DNA of 7,922 bases from Actinomycetes bacterium (GTDB lineage Bacteria; Actinomycetota; Acidimicrobiia; Acidimicrobiales; Palsa-688), in NCBI GenBank assembly GCA_021808665.1, contig JAKBBA010000145.1, positions 1 to 7,922 on the forward strand. Direction: 5' to 3'. Below are positions 6,182 to 7,922 of the stretch, piece after piece; the stretch's first letter is position 1; each line of letters opens with the position of its first letter. A program made the translations under genes and the position numbers. The notes beneath the pieces were generated by a model. That model was not told the DNA's origin, searched no databases, and worked only from the letters and a program-made list of their open reading frames with translations.

Positions 6182-6337
6182 GCCGGCAGACGGGCCGAGG
6201 TGTCCCCGAATGTCGACCCATAATCCCACTGGCGGGGTGCCACCAACCGCCGGCTCCGAGGCGTCCGTCGGTGGACGAACATTATGCTCGCCTCGACTTG
6301 AAGTGTACCGAAAGGGGCTGAGAGTGCAGATCGCCGA
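6182..6337 (+). repeat. Dispersed noncoding repeat, right copy (B)
   Basis: Same orientation as 3120-3312. Blocks: GCCGGCA (6182); GAATGTCGACCCATAA ending at 6223; CCACCAACCGCC (6240-6251), here running directly into GCCGGCTCCGAGGCG (6249-6263); GAACATTATGCTCG (6277-6290); and the 6300-6337 stretch with GGGGCTGAGA and ATCGCCGA. Between the fourth and fifth blocks copy A has 23 nt and copy B 13 nt, yet B also forms a hairpin there, CGTCC-GTCGGT-GGACG (6262-6277). Outside arms GTCGA..CATAAT (6213-6224) and ATTATG..TCGAC (6281-6297) are complementary. Confidence 0.75.
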
Positions 6338-6416
6338 ATCCGGCGCTGGCCCGTCTCGTTGATGTACCAGGGTTGGCAGCTCGGGATTGAATGTTCTGTC
6401 GCTCTGCCTAGCTACT

Positions 6417-6439
6417 TCGCCCTGAAAAAGTGAGGGCGA
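6417..6439. repeat. 7-bp inverted repeat at the presumed IS left end
   Basis: TCGCCCT, loop GAAAAAGTG, AGGGCGA. It could be part of the IS terminal sequence or a terminator shielding the transposase from outside transcription; without the right end this cannot be decided. Confidence 0.5.
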
Positions 6440-6545
6440 CTTCCCTTGTGGTGTAACGGTTTTTGCTGACGGGGATCCGCCCGTTCAGGGTCGGATGGTG
6501 CGACGATGGCCCGAACCCCTTGTGCGAGAAGGGATTCGAGCCATC

Positions 6546-7922
6546 GTGTTGACCACCATAAACGCTGAACCGACCCTGTGGGACGCCATCCTGCCCGAGG
6601 CGGCGCTGCGGATGCCGGCAGGGCTGGCCGAGATCGACCGGCTGTTGGACGACCCCCGGTTTTTCGAACCGTTCCGGCCGTTCTTTTCCGTCCGGCATGG
6701 CCGGCCGTCGATCCCGATGGAGACCTACCTGCGGATGATGTTCCTGCGGTTCCGTTACAAGCTCGGCTTCGAGACGCTCTGCGCGGAGGTGTCGGACTCG
6801 ATCGCGTGGAGACGGTTCTGCCGTATCCCGCTCGATGCTGCGGTGCCGCACCCGAGCACGCTGGTCAAGATCACCTCCCGCTGCGGGACCGCAGCGATCG
6901 AGCAGTTGAACGAGACGCTGTTGGCCAAGGCGGCCGAGGAGAAACTGGTCCGTCTCGACCGGGTACGTGCCGACTCGACTGTCGTGGAGGCCAACGTGGC
7001 GTATCCGACCGACAGCGGACTTCTGTCCAAGGCGGTGATCGCCCTGGCCGGACTGGTGATGGTCCTCAAGACGGCCGGACTGGCCCGGCGCACCCGCTTC
7101 CGTGATCGGCGCCGGTCGGTTCGCCGCCGGGCGCACGAGGTGGCGGTGTGGTTGCGCCGCCGCAACGACGACGCCAAAAACGAGGTGCTGGCCATCACCT
7201 CTGAGCTGGCCCGCCTGGCCGAGCTGACCGTCGGCGACGCCCGGGCGGTGGCCATCAACGCCCGGCGAGCCTTGACCCGCACAAACGGGCCGGCCAGCGG
7301 CCGGGTGCAAAGGACGCTCGCAGAGATCGACCGGATCGCCGGGCTGGCCGAGCAGATCGTCGCTCAGACCCGCACTCGCCTGGCCGGCGGCATCCCCGAC
7401 GGGGCCGCCCGGGTGGTGTCGCTTCACGATCCCGACGCCCGCCCGATCCGCAAGGGACGCCTGGGACGTCCGGTCGAGTTCGGCTACAAAGCCCAGATCG
7501 CGGATAACACCGACGGGTTGGTGCTCGACCATCACATCGTGGTCGGCAACCCGCCCGACGCCCCAATGCTCGCCCCCGCTATCGCCCGCATCACCGCCCG
7601 TTTCGGCCGGGCCCCCAAGACGGTCACCGCCGATCGCGGTTACGGCGAAGCCGCCGTGGACACAGCCCTGGCCCACCTGGGCGTCAAGACAGTGGCCATC
7701 CCACGCCGTGGCCGTCCAGGCCCGCAGCGCACGGCCATCCAACGCGGCCGGCGGTTCGTGCGGCTCGTGAAGTGGCGCACCGGCAGCGAGGCCCGTATCA
7801 GCTGCCTCAAGCGGGACTGGGGATGGCGGCGCACCCTCCTCGACAGCCACAACGGTGTACAGGTTTGGTGCGGATGGGGAGTCCTGGCCCACAACGCCAC
7901 CAAGGTCACCCGCCTCCAACAA
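6546..7922 (+). CDS. DDE transposase, DUF772/Transposase_11 (IS5/ISNCY-like), 3' end at window edge
   Basis: 459 codons are visible without a stop, starting at GTG 6546 (AAGGGA 11 nt upstream; an in-frame GTG at 6522 and TTG at 6549 are alternatives). The N-terminal 95 or so residues form the DUF772-like DNA-binding domain (RFFEPFRPFF, PSIPMETYLRMMFLRFRYKL). The catalytic triad appears intact: Asp143 in RVRADSTVVEAN, Asp363 in TVTADRGYGE and Glu415 in RTGSEARISCLKRDW. About 220 residues separate the first two acids, including a basic, helical insert (about 160-280; RFRDRRRSVRRR). The terminal AHNATKVTRL is the usual end of such proteins, so only a few codons are probably missing. It would cut and join the ends of its own element. 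The gene looks intact, so the element may be active or recently inserted. Confidence 0.9.
   Translation, partial: MLTTINAEPTLWDAILPEAALRMPAGLAEIDRLLDDPRFFEPFRPFFSVRHGRPSIPMETYLRMMFLRFRYKLGFETLCAEVSDSIAWRRFCRIPLDAAVPHPSTLVKITSRCGTAAIEQLNETLLAKAAEEKLVRLDRVRADSTVVEANVAYPTDSGLLSKAVIALAGLVMVLKTAGLARRTRFRDRRRSVRRRAHEVAVWLRRRNDDAKNEVLAITSELARLAELTVGDARAVAINARRALTRTNGPASGRVQRTLAEIDRIAGLAEQIVAQTRTRLAGGIPDGAARVVSLHDPDARPIRKGRLGRPVEFGYKAQIADNTDGLVLDHHIVVGNPPDAPMLAPAIARITARFGRAPKTVTADRGYGEAAVDTALAHLGVKTVAIPRRGRPGPQRTAIQRGRRFVRLVKWRTGSEARISCLKRDWGWRRTLLDSHNGVQVWCGWGVLAHNATKVTRLQQ

Larger units (their letters stand above)
5971..6545. other. Gap of 575 bp between the operon start and the transposase gene
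   Basis: Contents from left to right: operon promoter with O1 and O2 (to 6018); about 160 bp in which I see nothing coding; repeat copy B (6182-6337); about 75 bp containing one extra GGTTGGCAGC half-operator match at 6371-6380; and the left end of the insertion sequence. A 100-codon frame on the - strand (6282 to 5980) runs through O1/O2 and repeat B, has no Shine-Dalgarno and is not called. Confidence 0.6.
6412..7922 (+). mobile_element. Insertion sequence, left part (right end outside window)
   Basis: Contains a DDE transposase gene running to the window edge. The exact left end cannot be fixed because the matching right inverted repeat is not visible. The start is placed after CTAG (6408-6411), where the sequence CTACTTCGCCCTGAAAAAGTG begins; this includes an inverted repeat TCGCCCT/AGGGCGA (6417-6423 and 6433-6439) typical of structured IS ends. 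The boundary is uncertain by a few tens of bases. No copy of the target duplication can be checked. Confidence 0.65.

Noticed and set aside
5980..6282. Open frame of 100 codons on the - strand upstream of the HTH gene
   Set aside because: It overlaps the operator pair and repeat B, has no Shine-Dalgarno, and the same reading frame is not kept in repeat copy A because of a 10-nt length difference.
3120..6337. Classical integron attC sites at the repeats
   Set aside because: The conserved RYYYAAC and GTTRRRY core sites are not present; only the folded architecture is similar, so the term is not used as an annotation.
6231..6345. Resemblance to the 5' part of a TPP riboswitch (GGGGTGCC at 6234, GGGGCTGAGAG at 6314)
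   Set aside because: The two motifs are about 80 nt apart, the conserved second half (ACCTGATC and AATGCC-like segment) is missing, the GGGGTGCC is absent from repeat copy A, and no thiamine gene follows.
6408..7922. Open frame of 504 codons on the - strand across the insertion sequence
   Set aside because: It lies antisense to a transposase with clear domains and catalytic residues; long antisense frames are common in GC-rich genes. Its translation shows no domain.

Overview
The window reads as chromosomal DNA of a high-GC actinobacterium. Support comes from GC-rich codon use throughout, GTG starts, two promoters whose -10 box sits exactly where a leaderless mRNA would need it, and proteins that look actinobacterial (a CutR/CutS-like two-component pair, and a small HTH protein beside a stand-alone Clp N-domain protein). 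The species cannot be named from this sequence.

Left part (1-1586, + strand): the 3' end of an OmpR/PhoB-type response regulator gene overlaps a complete sensor histidine kinase gene by 8 bp, forming a translationally coupled two-component system. A stretch of about 400 bp without a convincing gene follows (1587-1993). Next comes a divergent pair, a DUF1801 protein on the - strand and a small nitroreductase-family flavoprotein on the + strand, sharing a roughly 170 bp promoter region.

Middle part (3423-5970, - strand): a compact four-gene operon reads HTH protein, Clp N-domain protein, ABC ATPase, ABC-2 permease. The first junction has a 3-nt gap and a strong Shine-Dalgarno; the next two are ATGA overlaps. 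The operon starts at a leaderless-type promoter (TTGACA, 18 nt, TAGGTT, 6 nt, ATG). Its -10 lies in a perfect 18-bp palindrome and its -35 in a second, near-identical one. This strongly suggests a repressor-controlled operon, most simply autoregulated by its own first gene. The operon probably makes an exporter with a regulator and a Clp-N accessory protein, but the substrate is not visible.

The operon is bracketed by two diverged, same-orientation copies (about 3120-3312 and 6182-6337) of a noncoding repeat of roughly 155-195 bp. The copies share exact blocks and matched spacing. They also carry different sequences that form the same small hairpin, and facing CATAA/TTATG arms. This is the most unusual structure in the window and may mark the operon as a mobile or exchangeable cassette.

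Right part (about 6412-7922, + strand): the left portion of an insertion sequence with a DDE transposase gene that stays open to the window edge; its right end lies outside.
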